A DNA stretch of 64,000 nt from Arthrobacter humicola (GTDB lineage: Bacteria; Actinomycetota; Actinomycetes; Actinomycetales; Micrococcaceae). Both the position numbers and the translations under genes were made by a program. The notes under the pieces were generated by a model. It ran no database searches. It saw nothing but the letters and a program-made list of their open reading frames with translations, and was not told the origin of the DNA. This document shows, piece after piece, positions 53,812 to 62,344 of the stretch. Position 1 is the stretch's first letter; every line of letters begins with the position of its first letter. The stretch spans positions 372,001 to 436,000 of the forward strand of contig NZ_JAFKON010000003.1 in the NCBI RefSeq assembly GCF_022803015.1, written 5' to 3'.

Positions 53812-55473
53812 TTAGGACTCTATCCGGTGGTCTTCGAGAACGGTGAATCCCCGTGCTGTCAAGGCGTTCCGAAGCTCCACCCGGTCATCCAGTGCCAGGT
53901 TGACTCCCTTAACTTCCTGCCAGACCTCGTGCCCGCGCCCGGCTACCAGGATGGTGTCCCCGGCCCCGGCGAGCTCCACGGCCTTCAGGATGGCGGCGTC
54001 GCGCGGGAAGACTTCCAGGACTGTGCAGTTCAGGCCTTCGTCGTCCTTGGCCGCCAGGGCCCCGGCAAGGACGTCCGCACGGATGGCTGCCGCGTCCTCG
54101 TCGTGGGGATCGTCGTCGCTGACAATCACGGTGTCCGCCAGCCGCGCCGCGATGGCCCCCATCGCGGGGCGTTTGCCTTGGTCCCGCTGGCCGGTGGCGC
54201 CGAAAACGATGATCACTTTGGATCCGGGTTCCGGGGACCGGACGGCTTCGAGTGCACGGGCCAGGGCGTCGGGGTTGTGCGCGAAGTCCACCACGGCGGC
54301 CGGTGCCGTGGATACGAGCTGCATCCGGCCGGGCACGGCGACGGTGAAGGGATCCGCGGCGTCGAGGGCGGCCTGCACCGCGGCCGGCTCGTGGCCGCCG
54401 GCGAGGACCATCACTGTGGCCAGCGCTGCATTGGCGACGTTGAAGCCGCCCGGCAGGCCCGTGTGGACGCGCAGCTCGGCGCCGTCGCGGTGCCGGAGGA
54501 CGAAGTCTGAGCCGAGGCCCCGCGGAGCAGTCCGGGCAACGGTCCAGTCCGCGGTCCCGTCGGCGTCAGCCGGCCCGGCGCCGTCGGTCCCGGCCGTGGC
54601 CAGGGTCGTGACCGGGATTTCGGCGGTGGCCGCGAGCTTGCGGCCCCAGTCATCATCGATGGTGACCACGGCGGCGCGGGCGCGTTCCGGCGTGAACAGC
54701 CGGGCTTTGGTCTGGAAGTATTCCTCCATGGTCCCGTGCAGGTCCAGGTGGTCCTGGGTGAGGTTCGTGAAGCCGGCGACGTCGAACACCACGCCGTCGA
54801 CGCGGTGGAAGGACACGGCGTGCGAGGAAACCTCCATGGAGGCGGCATCGAGCCCGCGTTCGCGCATGAGCGCCAGCAGCGCGTGCACATCCGTGGATTC
54901 GGGCGTGGTCAGCAGGCTCGGGATCGGCTCCCCGCCGGCCAGGATCTCAATCGTCCCGATCAGCCCGGTCCGCTTGCCCAGCGCCCGCAGCAGGGCATTG
55001 ATGAAATAGGTGGTGGTGGTCTTGCCGTTGGTGCCTGTCACCCCGAAGAGGGCCGGTGCCCCGGCGCCGTCGGGCCTGCTCTGGTAGATGAGCGCGGACA
55101 GCCGGCCGACCACGCTGCGCGGCTCGTGGGCCAGCAACACCGGGACGGCGATGTCATGGCCCAGGGCCACCAGGCGCGCCCCGGCGTCGTCTGTCAGGAC
55201 CGCCACGGCGCCGGCGTCGACGGCCTGCGACACGAAGTCGGCCCCGTGCCGTGTGGCGCCCGGCAGGGCCACGTACAGGTCTCCCGGGCGGACCGACCGG
55301 GAGTTCAGGGATATCCCGGTGACCTGGACGGAGCCGGACGCACCGGGAACGGCCACGCCGATCGCCGCGCCAATGGCTGCCAGCGGCACTGCGGCAACCG
55401 CAGTGGGCCGGAAGCCCTGGTTGGAGTCATGGCCGGACGGCGCGGAAGCATCGGGGTCGGTGAGCTCTGACAA
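53812..55473 (-). CDS. murE: UDP-MurNAc-tripeptide synthetase MurE
   Basis: 553-residue ligase that adds the third residue of the stem peptide. ATP loop [11 protein letters not shown] (about 156), EVSSHAV, NLTQDHLDLHG and FGATGQRDQGKRPAMG are conserved. The amino-acid selection site reads SDDDPHDED, not the DNPR of diaminopimelate enzymes, so L-lysine (or ornithine) is predicted, in line with the lysine-type wall of Arthrobacter. The start is TTG at 55473, nine bases after GGAG; the frame is open to 55620 but passes through tandem repeats with a non-triplet period. Confidence 0.93.
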   Translation of the reverse strand: MSELTDPDASAPSGHDSNQGFRPTAVAAVPLAAIGAAIGVAVPGASGSVQVTGISLNSRSVRPGDLYVALPGATRHGADFVSQAVDAGAVAVLTDDAGARLVALGHDIAVPVLLAHEPRSVVGRLSALIYQSRPDGAGAPALFGVTGTNGKTTTTYFINALLRALGKRTGLIGTIEILAGGEPIPSLLTTPESTDVHALLALMRERGLDAASMEVSSHAVSFHRVDGVVFDVAGFTNLTQDHLDLHGTMEEYFQTKARLFTPERARAAVVTIDDDWGRKLAATAEIPVTTLATAGTDGAGPADADGTADWTVARTAPRGLGSDFVLRHRDGAELRVHTGLPGGFNVANAALATVMVLAGGHEPAAVQAALDAADPFTVAVPGRMQLVSTAPAAVVDFAHNPDALARALEAVRSPEPGSKVIIVFGATGQRDQGKRPAMGAIAARLADTVIVSDDDPHDEDAAAIRADVLAGALAAKDDEGLNCTVLEVFPRDAAILKAVELAGAGDTILVAGRGHEVWQEVKGVNLALDDRVELRNALTARGFTVLEDHRIES

Positions 55474-55500
55474 AGTGGATCTCCGTTGTGGTGCTAGTGG

Positions 55501-55584
55501 ATCGGGCACTGAATGAATCGGGCACTGAATGAATCGGGCACTGAAAAATCTGGCACTGAATGAATCGGGCACTGGTAGATCGGG
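55501..55584. repeat. 16-bp tandem repeat array
   Basis: Five units of ATCGGGCACTGAATGA (two perfect, 55501-55516 and 55517-55532; then 15-, 16- and 15-bp variants) plus a truncated sixth, lying between ftsI and murE. Confidence 0.85.
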
Positions 55585-55668
55585 ACCTGCGCACGCGGAA
55601 ATGCTCCGGCGCGCAGGCAATGGGTGTGGCGTCGGCTGGTGATTTCCGGGTGCCAGGTGGAACAGGCG

Positions 55669-57471
55669 CTACTTGGCGTACTGCGGCAGCCGCGCGGGTT
55701 CGCCGGTGGAGGGCTGGACGTTGAATGTGCGCAGCGTCTGGCTCATCACCGAACGGAACACCGGTCCGTTGGTGATTCCGAAGATGCTTCCCTTGGGCCG
55801 TTGCAGGACCACCTCAACAATAAACCGCGGATCGTCCATGGGCGCCATTCCGATGATGGAGGCTGTATAGCCGCAGAACCCTGATTTGCCGTCGTCGCAG
55901 GGTGATTCGGATGTGCCGGTCTTGGCGCCCACCCGGTACCCGTCGATAGCAGCCTCTTTGATCTCACCCTCGGTTACGGCGCTCTCAAGGATGTCGCGGA
56001 CCTGTTTGGCGGTTTCTTTGGAGACGACCTGCTGCGGGGCCTTGGCCGGGACTTTTTCCTCGGCACCGTCCGGGTTGATGTAGCTGTCGATCAGCCGGGG
56101 CTGGAGCATCACGCCGTCGTTGGCGATGCTTTGGTAGGCCCGGACGGTCTGGAGGGTGGTTTGGGCGACGCCCTGGCCGAAGAGCACGGTGTATTGCTGG
56201 CGCCCGTCCCACTGGTCGGCCGGGGTCAGGATGCCCTTGGATTCGGCCGGCAGACCGATGTCGGGGGCATCGCCGATGCCGAACTTCCGCAGCCAGTCAT
56301 AGCGCTGTTCCTTGCTCAGTCGCTGGCCCACCATGACTGTGCCGGTGTTCATGGAGTAGCCGACAATGCCCGCCAGCGTCCGCTGCTCAGTGCCGTGTTC
56401 GAACGCGTCGCTGAAGGTCTGGCCGTCCACGGTGTAGGTCGGTGGAATGGTGAACCTGTCCAGCGGGCTGGACTTTCCTTCCTGGATCGCAGCTGCGGCC
56501 GTGATCATCTTCTCCACCGAGCCGGGCTCGTAGGCGGCGGTGACGGCCCGGACGCCGCGGTCCTCGGCGGCAACCTTGCCGGGGTCGTTCGGATCCGGGG
56601 AGTCGGTATCGGCCATGGCCACGATGTTGCCGGTCTTGGCGTCCTGGACCACAATCACACCCCACTCGGCGCTGAGCTTGTCCTTCTGGCTTTGGATGGC
56701 CTGCTGGGAAAAGTACTGCAGGTCCGAATTCAGCGTGAGTTTGATGTCCTTGCCGTTCACCGCCGGCGTCAATTGGTCCACGCCCACCGGGATGCGCAGT
56801 CCGTCGGCGCCGATTTCAAACAGCCGCTTGCCCGGTGTGCCTTTGAGTACCTCGTCCTGGGTCTGCTCGAGGCCCGCCTGTCCGGTGCTGCCGTCCTTGA
56901 GGAAACCCACAATTCCGCCGGCCACGGAGCCGTTGGGGTACACCCGCTTGCTGGTGCCTTCGGTGACGATGCCGGGAATCTGCAGCTTGGACACCTTGTC
57001 CTCCATGTCCGGCTTCAGGTCCTTGGCCACGATGTAGTAGCGCTGGGTTCCTGTCAGGGCATCGCGGAGGGTGCCTCGGTCCATGCCGAGCACGGCGGCG
57101 AGTTCGGAGATGCCCTGGTCCCGGGTGACCTTGACGAGTTCGTCCTTGCCGTTGATGGTCTCGAACCGGCGGAAGGATTCGGTCTTGGTGTTGACTGTCT
57201 GGTCCACCACGACGTTGTAGCGGATGACGCTGCTGGCCAGGACCGCGCCGGAGGAATCAAGGATGCTGCCGCGCTCCGCGGGCAGCACGGTGGGCGTGAG
57301 CCGGTTGTTGAGGGCGGCCTCAGCCAGTCCCCCGATGTCCAGGCCCTGGACCATGAACAGCTTGCCGCCGACCACCAGCAGGAGCGCCAGCATGATGCCC
57401 AGCCCCACGCGGAGCCGCCGGGTGGGGTTTGGGGCTTTCGCCTTGCTTGCCCTGCCGGAGTTCTTCGCCAC
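55669..57471 (-). CDS. ftsI: Septal transpeptidase FtsI (class B PBP)
   Basis: 600-residue penicillin-binding protein that cross-links septal peptidoglycan. One membrane helix (about 21-43), the class B dimerisation/pedestal region with RGSILDSSGAVLA, then the transpeptidase: SVEK (Ser318, Lys321), SMN (Ser373-Asn375) and KTG (517-519). The nucleophile motif reads SVEK where STFK/STMK is common. There are no C-terminal PASTA domains. Two cysteines (SPCDDGKSGFCGY) sit next to KTG. It follows ftsL by 41 bp. Confidence 0.97.
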   Translation of the reverse strand: MAKNSGRASKAKAPNPTRRLRVGLGIMLALLLVVGGKLFMVQGLDIGGLAEAALNNRLTPTVLPAERGSILDSSGAVLASSVIRYNVVVDQTVNTKTESFRRFETINGKDELVKVTRDQGISELAAVLGMDRGTLRDALTGTQRYYIVAKDLKPDMEDKVSKLQIPGIVTEGTSKRVYPNGSVAGGIVGFLKDGSTGQAGLEQTQDEVLKGTPGKRLFEIGADGLRIPVGVDQLTPAVNGKDIKLTLNSDLQYFSQQAIQSQKDKLSAEWGVIVVQDAKTGNIVAMADTDSPDPNDPGKVAAEDRGVRAVTAAYEPGSVEKMITAAAAIQEGKSSPLDRFTIPPTYTVDGQTFSDAFEHGTEQRTLAGIVGYSMNTGTVMVGQRLSKEQRYDWLRKFGIGDAPDIGLPAESKGILTPADQWDGRQQYTVLFGQGVAQTTLQTVRAYQSIANDGVMLQPRLIDSYINPDGAEEKVPAKAPQQVVSKETAKQVRDILESAVTEGEIKEAAIDGYRVGAKTGTSESPCDDGKSGFCGYTASIIGMAPMDDPRFIVEVVLQRPKGSIFGITNGPVFRSVMSQTLRTFNVQPSTGEPARLPQYAK

Positions 57472-57512
57472 GGTGAGTCCTTGCTGCTTGCCTTGCTGGT
57501 GGTCAGTGAACG

Positions 57513-58223
57513 TTACTGCCCCGGCGTCTTCTGTGCGGGGGCCGGAACCGAGCCGCCGTGGAGTTCCACGGCGGGGGCGGCGGTTTTCGGTGCGGGTGCG
57601 GGCTTCACAGCTGCCGGCGCCTTGTCTGTGTCCGCCGGTTTGGTGTCTGCCGCCTTGCGCTGGGCGAGAGGCTCGTTCTCCGTGGCCGGCCCCTTGCGCT
57701 GGGCGAGAGGTTCGTTCTCCGTGGCCGGCGGGACCACCGTGAGCTGCCCGGCGACGGCCGGTGCAGCGATGACGGCGCCCGGGGCATCACCCTTGACGGC
57801 CGGCTTGGCCTTACCGGTGACATTGAGGGTGGAGAGGTCGATCTGGCCCTTGGCGACCGAAGCCACCATGCCCAGCTCCGTGGCCTTGGCCGCCAGGTTC
57901 TGCGGGGCGTCGAAGTTCTGCACCTGCTGGGTGAGGTCCTGGTTCTGCTTGGTCAGTGTGGTCTGTTCACTGCGGAGCTGGACCAGCTGGTACTGGGCGG
58001 AGGAGACGGAGATGTTCAGGACCAGCACGGCCATAAGGGCAATCGCCAGGAGTCCGAAGCAGAGCACCACGAACGGTGCGCGGCGCTTGCGCGGCACGGA
58101 GCGGACCACCGACAGCGGGGTGCGTGCCTTGCGGGGCTGGTCAAGGCCGGGGCGGAGGCCGGGCAGGGCACGGGCAGTGGCGCCCTGGGCAACGGGGTAG
58201 CTGTTGACGGCGGCGGTGCTCAT
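57513..58223 (-). CDS. ftsL: FtsL-like division protein
   Basis: 236-residue bitopic protein at the ftsL position between rsmH and ftsI. A basic cytoplasmic part (about 1-48), one membrane helix (about 50-71), then a coiled coil ([19 protein letters not shown]) ending in the [12 protein letters not shown] motif typical of FtsL. The rest (about 130-236) is an Ala/Pro/Lys-rich tail containing an exact 13-residue tandem duplication ([13 protein letters not shown]). ATGA overlap (4 bp) with rsmH. Sequence is too divergent for certainty, but position and architecture agree. Confidence 0.85.
   Translation of the reverse strand: MSTAAVNSYPVAQGATARALPGLRPGLDQPRKARTPLSVVRSVPRKRRAPFVVLCFGLLAIALMAVLVLNISVSSAQYQLVQLRSEQTTLTKQNQDLTQQVQNFDAPQNLAAKATELGMVASVAKGQIDLSTLNVTGKAKPAVKGDAPGAVIAAPAVAGQLTVVPPATENEPLAQRKGPATENEPLAQRKAADTKPADTDKAPAAVKPAPAPKTAAPAVELHGGSVPAPAQKTPGQ
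57653..57730 (-). repeat. 39-bp in-frame tandem duplication in ftsL
   Basis: 57653-57691 and 57692-57730 differ at one or two bases; encodes a duplicated 13-residue block. Confidence 0.85.
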
Positions 58224-59218
58224 GCGGCTCTCCTGGCTTTGATGCGTTCGACGGCGCGCAGCCGGGCGGAAGCTGCGCGGGGGTTTTCGGCGATTTCAGC
58301 GGCGGTGGGTACCTCGGTGCCCTTTGTCAGGGTTTTGAGTTCGGCTTTGTGCTCTTCGAGCTCGACCGGGAAGCCGAGCGGCGCCGAGGACTTCGATCCG
58401 GCCTGGAAGAAGCCCTTGACGATCTTGTCTTCCAGGGAGTGGTAGGACATGACCACCACGCGGCCGCCGAGGGCGATGGCCTCGATCGCTGCCGGGATGG
58501 CGCGCTCGAGGACGTCCAGTTCCTCGTTGACCTCGATCCGGAGCGCCTGGAAAGTGCGCTTCGCGGGGTGGCCGCCGGATTTGGCGGCACCGGCGGGCAC
58601 CACGGCCCGGATCTGCTCGACCAGTTCGCCGGTGGTGGTGAAGGGCTTTTCGGCGCGCGCGGCCACGATCCTGTTCGCGATGCGGCCGGCGAACTTCTCT
58701 TCGCCCCACTTCCGGATGATCCGGACGAGTTCTTCTTCGCTGTAGTTATTGACGACGTCGGCGGCCGTCTGGCCCCGGCTCGTGTCCATCCGCATGTCCA
58801 GGGGCGCGTCGAAGGAGTAGGCGAAGCCGCGTTCCCGCTCGTCCAGCTGGAGCGACGATACGCCGAGGTCCATGAGCACACCGTGGACTTCGGTGAAGCC
58901 CAGGTCTTCGAGGACGTCCGGGATTTCGTCGTAGACGGCGTGAACGAGGTCGGTCCGGTTCTCGAAGGGCGCCAGCCGGGCCCCCGCCAGTGCCAGGGCC
59001 TCCTCGTCGCGGTCGATGCCGATCAGGTGAAGGTCCGGGAAGCGCTCCAGGAGGGCCTCGGAGTGTCCGCCCATGCCGAGCGTCGCGTCGATCACCACGG
59101 GGGTCTCACCGCGGCTCCGTGCGGCCTCGATGCCGGGGGCCAACAAATTGATGCACCGGTCCTTGAGGACCGGTACATGGCGTTCGGACGTCGGCTTCGC
59201 CTGGTCGGGATCCGTCAT
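58220..59218 (-). CDS. rsmH: 16S rRNA m4C1402 methyltransferase RsmH
   Basis: 332-residue SAM-dependent methyltransferase (MraW) that methylates C1402 of 16S r[19 protein letters not shown] motif [14 protein letters not shown] (about 45-58), [21 protein letters not shown] and [14 protein letters not shown] are the family signatures. The ATG at 59218 is well placed after an AAGG-type site in a long leader. It is separated from mraZ by 225 bp of repeats and an inverted repeat. Confidence 0.97.
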   Translation of the reverse strand: MTDPDQAKPTSERHVPVLKDRCINLLAPGIEAARSRGETPVVIDATLGMGGHSEALLERFPDLHLIGIDRDEEALALAGARLAPFENRTDLVHAVYDEIPDVLEDLGFTEVHGVLMDLGVSSLQLDERERGFAYSFDAPLDMRMDTSRGQTAADVVNNYSEEELVRIIRKWGEEKFAGRIANRIVAARAEKPFTTTGELVEQIRAVVPAGAAKSGGHPAKRTFQALRIEVNEELDVLERAIPAAIEAIALGGRVVVMSYHSLEDKIVKGFFQAGSKSSAPLGFPVELEEHKAELKTLTKGTEVPTAAEIAENPRAASARLRAVERIKARRAA

Positions 59219-59252
59219 GCCTTCGTCCTTTCGTTGGCCTTGTTTGCTTTGA

Positions 59253-59280
59253 GCTTTGCTGGTTGCGCTTTGCTGGTTGC
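59253..59280. repeat. Two perfect 14-bp tandem repeats
   Basis: GCTTTGCTGGTTGC at 59253-59266 and 59267-59280, in the mraZ-rsmH gap. Confidence 0.85.
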
Positions 59281-59304
59281 GGATTGCTTGGTACTGCTCT
59301 TACG

Positions 59305-59420
59305 CAACGTTCCTTGGTCCAGATCCCCATCCGCGCCTATCCTGCGCCGGCCTGGCTCCGGGGAAGTGAGCCAGGACAACAACCGGATGGGCGGCTGGAG
59401 ATCTCGATCAAGGAACGTTG
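59305..59420 (-). other. Long-range inverted repeat in mraZ-rsmH gap
   Basis: CAACGTTCCTTG (59305-59316) is the exact reverse complement of CAAGGAACGTTG (59409-59420), 92 bp apart; could fold the rsmH leader. Confidence 0.6.
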
Positions 59421-59443
59421 TTTGCTGGTGGATCAGTGGGGGT

Positions 59444-59872
59444 TCAGAGAATCCCCGGGATGGCGTCGTCTGTTTCCGAGAAGGCGGTTTCCTTTTCGGC
59501 CAGGTACTCATTCCAGGCCTGGGCGTCCCAGATCTCTGCCCGGGATCCTGCGCCAATGACGGCGAGTTCCCGGCCAAGACCTGCATACTCCCGGAGCGCC
59601 GGCGGAATCGTCACGCGCCCCTGCTTGTCAGGTACCTCGTCCGAGGCTCCAGAGAGGAAAACACGGATGTAGTCACGTGCCTGCTTGGAGGAAATTGGAG
59701 CCTCCCGCATCTGCTCGTGAACCCGTCCGAATTCCGCCTCACTGAAGACGTAGATGCAACGCTCCTGGCCCCTTGTGAGAACCAGCCCGCTGGCAAGTTC
59801 CTCTCGGAACTTCGCGGGGAGGATAATTCGACCTTTTTCATCCAGACGCGGCGAATGTGTGCCGAGAAACAC
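59444..59872 (-). CDS. mraZ: Transcriptional regulator MraZ
   Basis: 142-residue DNA-binding regulator of the dcw operon with two SpoVT-AbrB folds: [16 protein letters not shown] (about 11-26) and [16 protein letters not shown] (about 81-96), which form the ring-shaped DNA-binding surface in relatives. GTG start at 59872. A threefold TGTGGAG array lies 66-92 bp upstream and matches how MraZ binds DNA, so autoregulation is expected. Confidence 0.97.
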   Translation of the reverse strand: MFLGTHSPRLDEKGRIILPAKFREELASGLVLTRGQERCIYVFSEAEFGRVHEQMREAPISSKQARDYIRVFLSGASDEVPDKQGRVTIPPALREYAGLGRELAVIGAGSRAEIWDAQAWNEYLAEKETAFSETDDAIPGIL

Positions 59873-59937
59873 GGCCCACCGCCTGTCTGTCTTAGGAAGT
59901 CCAACGTCCCCTGTGCTGCCACTACCCTCTTACGTCC

Positions 59938-59969
59938 TCCACATTACTCCACATCGCTCCACAGTCAAC
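59938..59969 (-). promoter_or_regulatory. MraZ-binding repeats and mraZ promoter
   Basis: Three TGTGGAG units on the minus strand at an exact 10-bp period (59958-59964, 59948-59954, 59938-59944). TTGACT (59969-59964) overlaps the first and TAATGT (59947-59942) lies 16 nt on, so the repeats cover the likely promoter spacer. Confidence 0.7.
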
Positions 59970-60222
59970 GACACGCCCGGGATGTTTAGACAATTCTGCG
60001 GATGTTTATCCCCCTTCTTCCCAGCATTTGCAGGGAATCGGGACTGGTGGGGGAAAGTGGAGCGATTTTTGCCTGCTTGCCTCCCGCCCCGCACCGATTG
60101 ACGGGGCGCACCGGCGCGGGAGCGAATAATTCGGTGCGGTTGTCCCTTTTGCGGCGCCGTCGAAGCCAAATTCCAGCACGGCTGCAGCAAAGGCGCCGGA
60201 AATAACCGCGTTAAATGGCGAA
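59970..60222. other. Non-coding region upstream of mraZ
   Basis: The gene-free stretch 59873-60307 holds the mraZ operator (59938-59969) and a DUF3040 terminator (60223-60242). Between them I see a GGATGTTTA direct repeat (59981 and 60000 regions) and a pair of GTGG units with 10-bp spacing on the plus strand (60047-60062), but no gene. Confidence 0.5.
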
Positions 60223-60242
60223 AGACCCGCCGAAGCGGGTCT
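60223..60242 (-). terminator. Terminator with UUCG loop after DUF3040 gene
   Basis: AGACCCGC-cgaa-GCGGGTCT: an 8-bp stem that on the minus strand has a C(UUCG)G tetraloop, followed by TTTCGCCATTTAA; 66 bp after the stop. Confidence 0.75.
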
Positions 60243-60307
60243 CGCGCCGCTCCCCGGCGGACCGGTGGCGGGAAGTGGAGGACTTTACGGGGCCGTCACT
60301 GAGCGGT

Positions 60308-60679
60308 TTAGGACTCGCCCCCGTGCCGTTCGTCCCAGCGCTGCTCGAGGTTGCTCATGAACGAACTCCTGGGCTTGCCCTGCTTGCGTCCGCCGGCTGC
60401 CCTGGCCTTGCCGACCGCAGAACTGCGCATCGTGGCGAAATAGACGCCGGCGCCCATCACAACAAAGCCGAGGACCCCGATAAAGATGTTTTGCATCGAC
60501 ACCCCGACCAATAACAGCAGCACGCCCGCGAGAGTCGCGAGCACGCCGATGACAAGGTGGCGGGTGGACCATGAGCGTCCGGGGACCGATCCCATTGAGC
60601 TTGCAAACTTTGGGTCGTCCTCATGCAGCTGCTTCTCAAGTTGCTCCAGCAACTTCTGTTCGTGTTCCGAGAGCGGCAT
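60308..60679 (-). CDS. DUF3040 membrane protein
   Basis: 123-residue protein of the DUF3040 family. It opens MPLSEHEQKLLEQLEKQL, the family hallmark, then has a hydrophobic hairpin of two helices (about 41-60 and 63-82) and a basic C-terminal tail. The gene is next to the mraZ end of the dcw cluster in many actinobacteria; function unknown. GAGGAGG lies 6-7 bases before the ATG at 60679, which excludes the longer frame to 60724. Confidence 0.87.
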   Translation of the reverse strand: MPLSEHEQKLLEQLEKQLHEDDPKFASSMGSVPGRSWSTRHLVIGVLATLAGVLLLLVGVSMQNIFIGVLGFVVMGAGVYFATMRSSAVGKARAAGGRKQGKPRSSFMSNLEQRWDERHGGES

Positions 60680-60972
60680 CACGACCTCCTCAAGTCTGCC
60701 AACGTCCGGGCATGACGTGGCCATTGCCCTAATTCCCTAACGCCCGGGATTCCGAAGTGGTTCCCCCGTCACCGCCATTGGTGAAAAGGGGTCAATTCAG
60801 CTCTCCCGCGCCGGTCTCAGCTGGCCAGGTCGCCCGAACGGTCGATCCAGTAGTCCTAAACCTAGGTATTAATAAGGATAGATTGTTGCGGCCTGTTCTG
60901 AAAGACAGTCTTAAGGCCCTTTCGCCGCCGGAACCCTTGGGAACGGGCGGCCCGCCGGGGTTCCTGCCGGGC
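60680..60972. other. Gap between dinB and DUF3040 gene
   Basis: 293 bp without a gene. Contains an AT-rich patch (60857-60890, with TATTAATAAGGATAG) that may hold the DUF3040 promoter; no strong hairpin or box pair could be fixed. Confidence 0.35.
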
Positions 60973-62271
60973 TTACTCGGTGGCGCCCCCGGAATCCAGG
61001 AGCCGGGCCGGAAGGACTGACTTGTTACCGAACTTCCGGGTGACAGCATCGAGGGCTTGTTCGGCGGCCCGCCAGTTGTCGTCCCGGCGGTCAAGACTGA
61101 GCTGAAGCGGGGCATCGGCGGCCTCTTCCAGCTGCTCGGCGCGGATGCCGACCAGCCGGACCGTCATGGGCCGCTCACCCACCGATTCCAGGAGCTGCAC
61201 TGCCACCGCGTACAGGAGTTGGGCGCTGTCGATCGGTGTGCTCACGGTGCGGCTGCGGGTAATAGTGGAAAAGTCGGCGTAGCGCAGCTTGAGCGCCACG
61301 GTACGGGCGTGCATGCCGGCACTGCGGAGGCGCTCCGCCGTCCGGTGCGAAAGGCGCAGCAGCTCCCTGTGAAGCAGCGCGTCATCCGCGGTGTCAGTGG
61401 CGAACGTCTCCTCGGCACCAATGCTCTTTTCCAGGCGGACCGGCGTCACGGGCCGTGGATCGATGCCCCAGGAGAGCCGGTAGACATGCTCCCCCGATGC
61501 GCCCAGCAGCTTGCGCAGCGAGGGCAGCGGCGACGCGGCGACGTCCGCCACCGTCCTGATGCCCCGGCGGGCCAGCACCTCCACGGTCTTGCCGCCGACT
61601 CCCCAGAGCGCACTGACAGGAAGGCTGTGCAGGTAGGGGACGGTTTCCTCCGGCCGGATCAGCAGCAGTCCGTCCGGTTTGCAGCGGGTGGACGCGATCT
61701 TGGCCACAAACTTGCTGGCGGCGATGCCCACTGATGCCGTGATGCCCAGCTCCCGGAACACGCGGGCCCGGATGAGTTCGCCAATCTCCCGTGGCGGCCC
61801 GAGCCTCCGGATGGCTCCCCCGACGTCCAGGAACGCCTCATCCACGCTGAGCGGCTCGACGAGGTCGGTGATGGAACCAAAGATTGCCATGATCTGGCCG
61901 GACACTTCGTAGTACAGCTTGTGGCGAGGCTCGATGATGACAGCCGAGGGGCACATCCGCGCCGCCACCACCATGGGCATCGCCGATCTGACGCCGAAGG
62001 CGCGGGCCTCATAGGACGCGGAGAGCACCACGGAGCGGTCCGCGGGGTAGCCCACGATCACGGGCTTTCCCTTCAGCTCAGGCCGGCTGCGCAACTCCAC
62101 GGAGACAAAGAAGGCGTCCATGTCCACGTGCATGATGCTGCTGCGCCGCAGTTCCAGCAGGGACTCCCCGCCCAGGCTGCCGGCGGGCTGGATCTGGGGC
62201 TGCGCATTCGAGGGCCCGTTGGGGTGCATATTCCTCTGCGCTCCCTGCTGATTCTCTGCGTCCGGCCCCAC
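60973..62271 (-). CDS. dinB: DNA polymerase IV (DinB, Y family)
   Basis: 432-residue translesion polymerase. Catalytic residues: HVDMDAFFVSVE (about 48-59) and LSVDEAFLDV (about 142), with ASYEARAFGVRSAMP and VGIAASKFVAKIAS. The helix-hairpin-helix GVGGKTVEVLARRGIRTVAD and little-finger domain follow. The C terminus lacks an obvious beta-clamp motif. Start GTG at 62271 follows TAGGAT by seven bases; ATG at 62229 with AGAGG is the alternative. No LexA box was seen upstream. Confidence 0.95.
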   Translation of the reverse strand: MGPDAENQQGAQRNMHPNGPSNAQPQIQPAGSLGGESLLELRRSSIMHVDMDAFFVSVELRSRPELKGKPVIVGYPADRSVVLSASYEARAFGVRSAMPMVVAARMCPSAVIIEPRHKLYYEVSGQIMAIFGSITDLVEPLSVDEAFLDVGGAIRRLGPPREIGELIRARVFRELGITASVGIAASKFVAKIASTRCKPDGLLLIRPEETVPYLHSLPVSALWGVGGKTVEVLARRGIRTVADVAASPLPSLRKLLGASGEHVYRLSWGIDPRPVTPVRLEKSIGAEETFATDTADDALLHRELLRLSHRTAERLRSAGMHARTVALKLRYADFSTITRSRTVSTPIDSAQLLYAVAVQLLESVGERPMTVRLVGIRAEQLEEAADAPLQLSLDRRDDNWRAAEQALDAVTRKFGNKSVLPARLLDSGGATE

Positions 62272-62278
62272 GTCTTCA

Positions 62279-62284
62279 ATCCTA
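62279..62284 (-). promoter_or_regulatory. -10 box of dinB (leaderless)
   Basis: TAGGAT on the minus strand, 7 nt before the GTG at 62271. Confidence 0.4.
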
Positions 62285-62344
62285 TGCCCGGGGACTGACT
62301 AAACTGGAGGCTGATTCCGCTTCAACCCCAGGAGGAAAGTCCCT

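Noticed and set aside
55501..55584. CRISPR array
   Set aside because: Units are contiguous without unique spacers.
55474..55620. N-terminal extension of MurE
   Set aside because: Encodes the 16-bp repeats in shifting phase; TTG at 55473 has a proper GGAG site.
59215..59586. 123-codon frame across the mraZ-rsmH gap
   Set aside because: Overlaps mraZ in another frame, ends in the repeat region, no family features.
62272..62344. LexA/SOS box before dinB
   Set aside because: No TCGAAC-n4-GTTCGA-like sequence is present in the intergenic gap.
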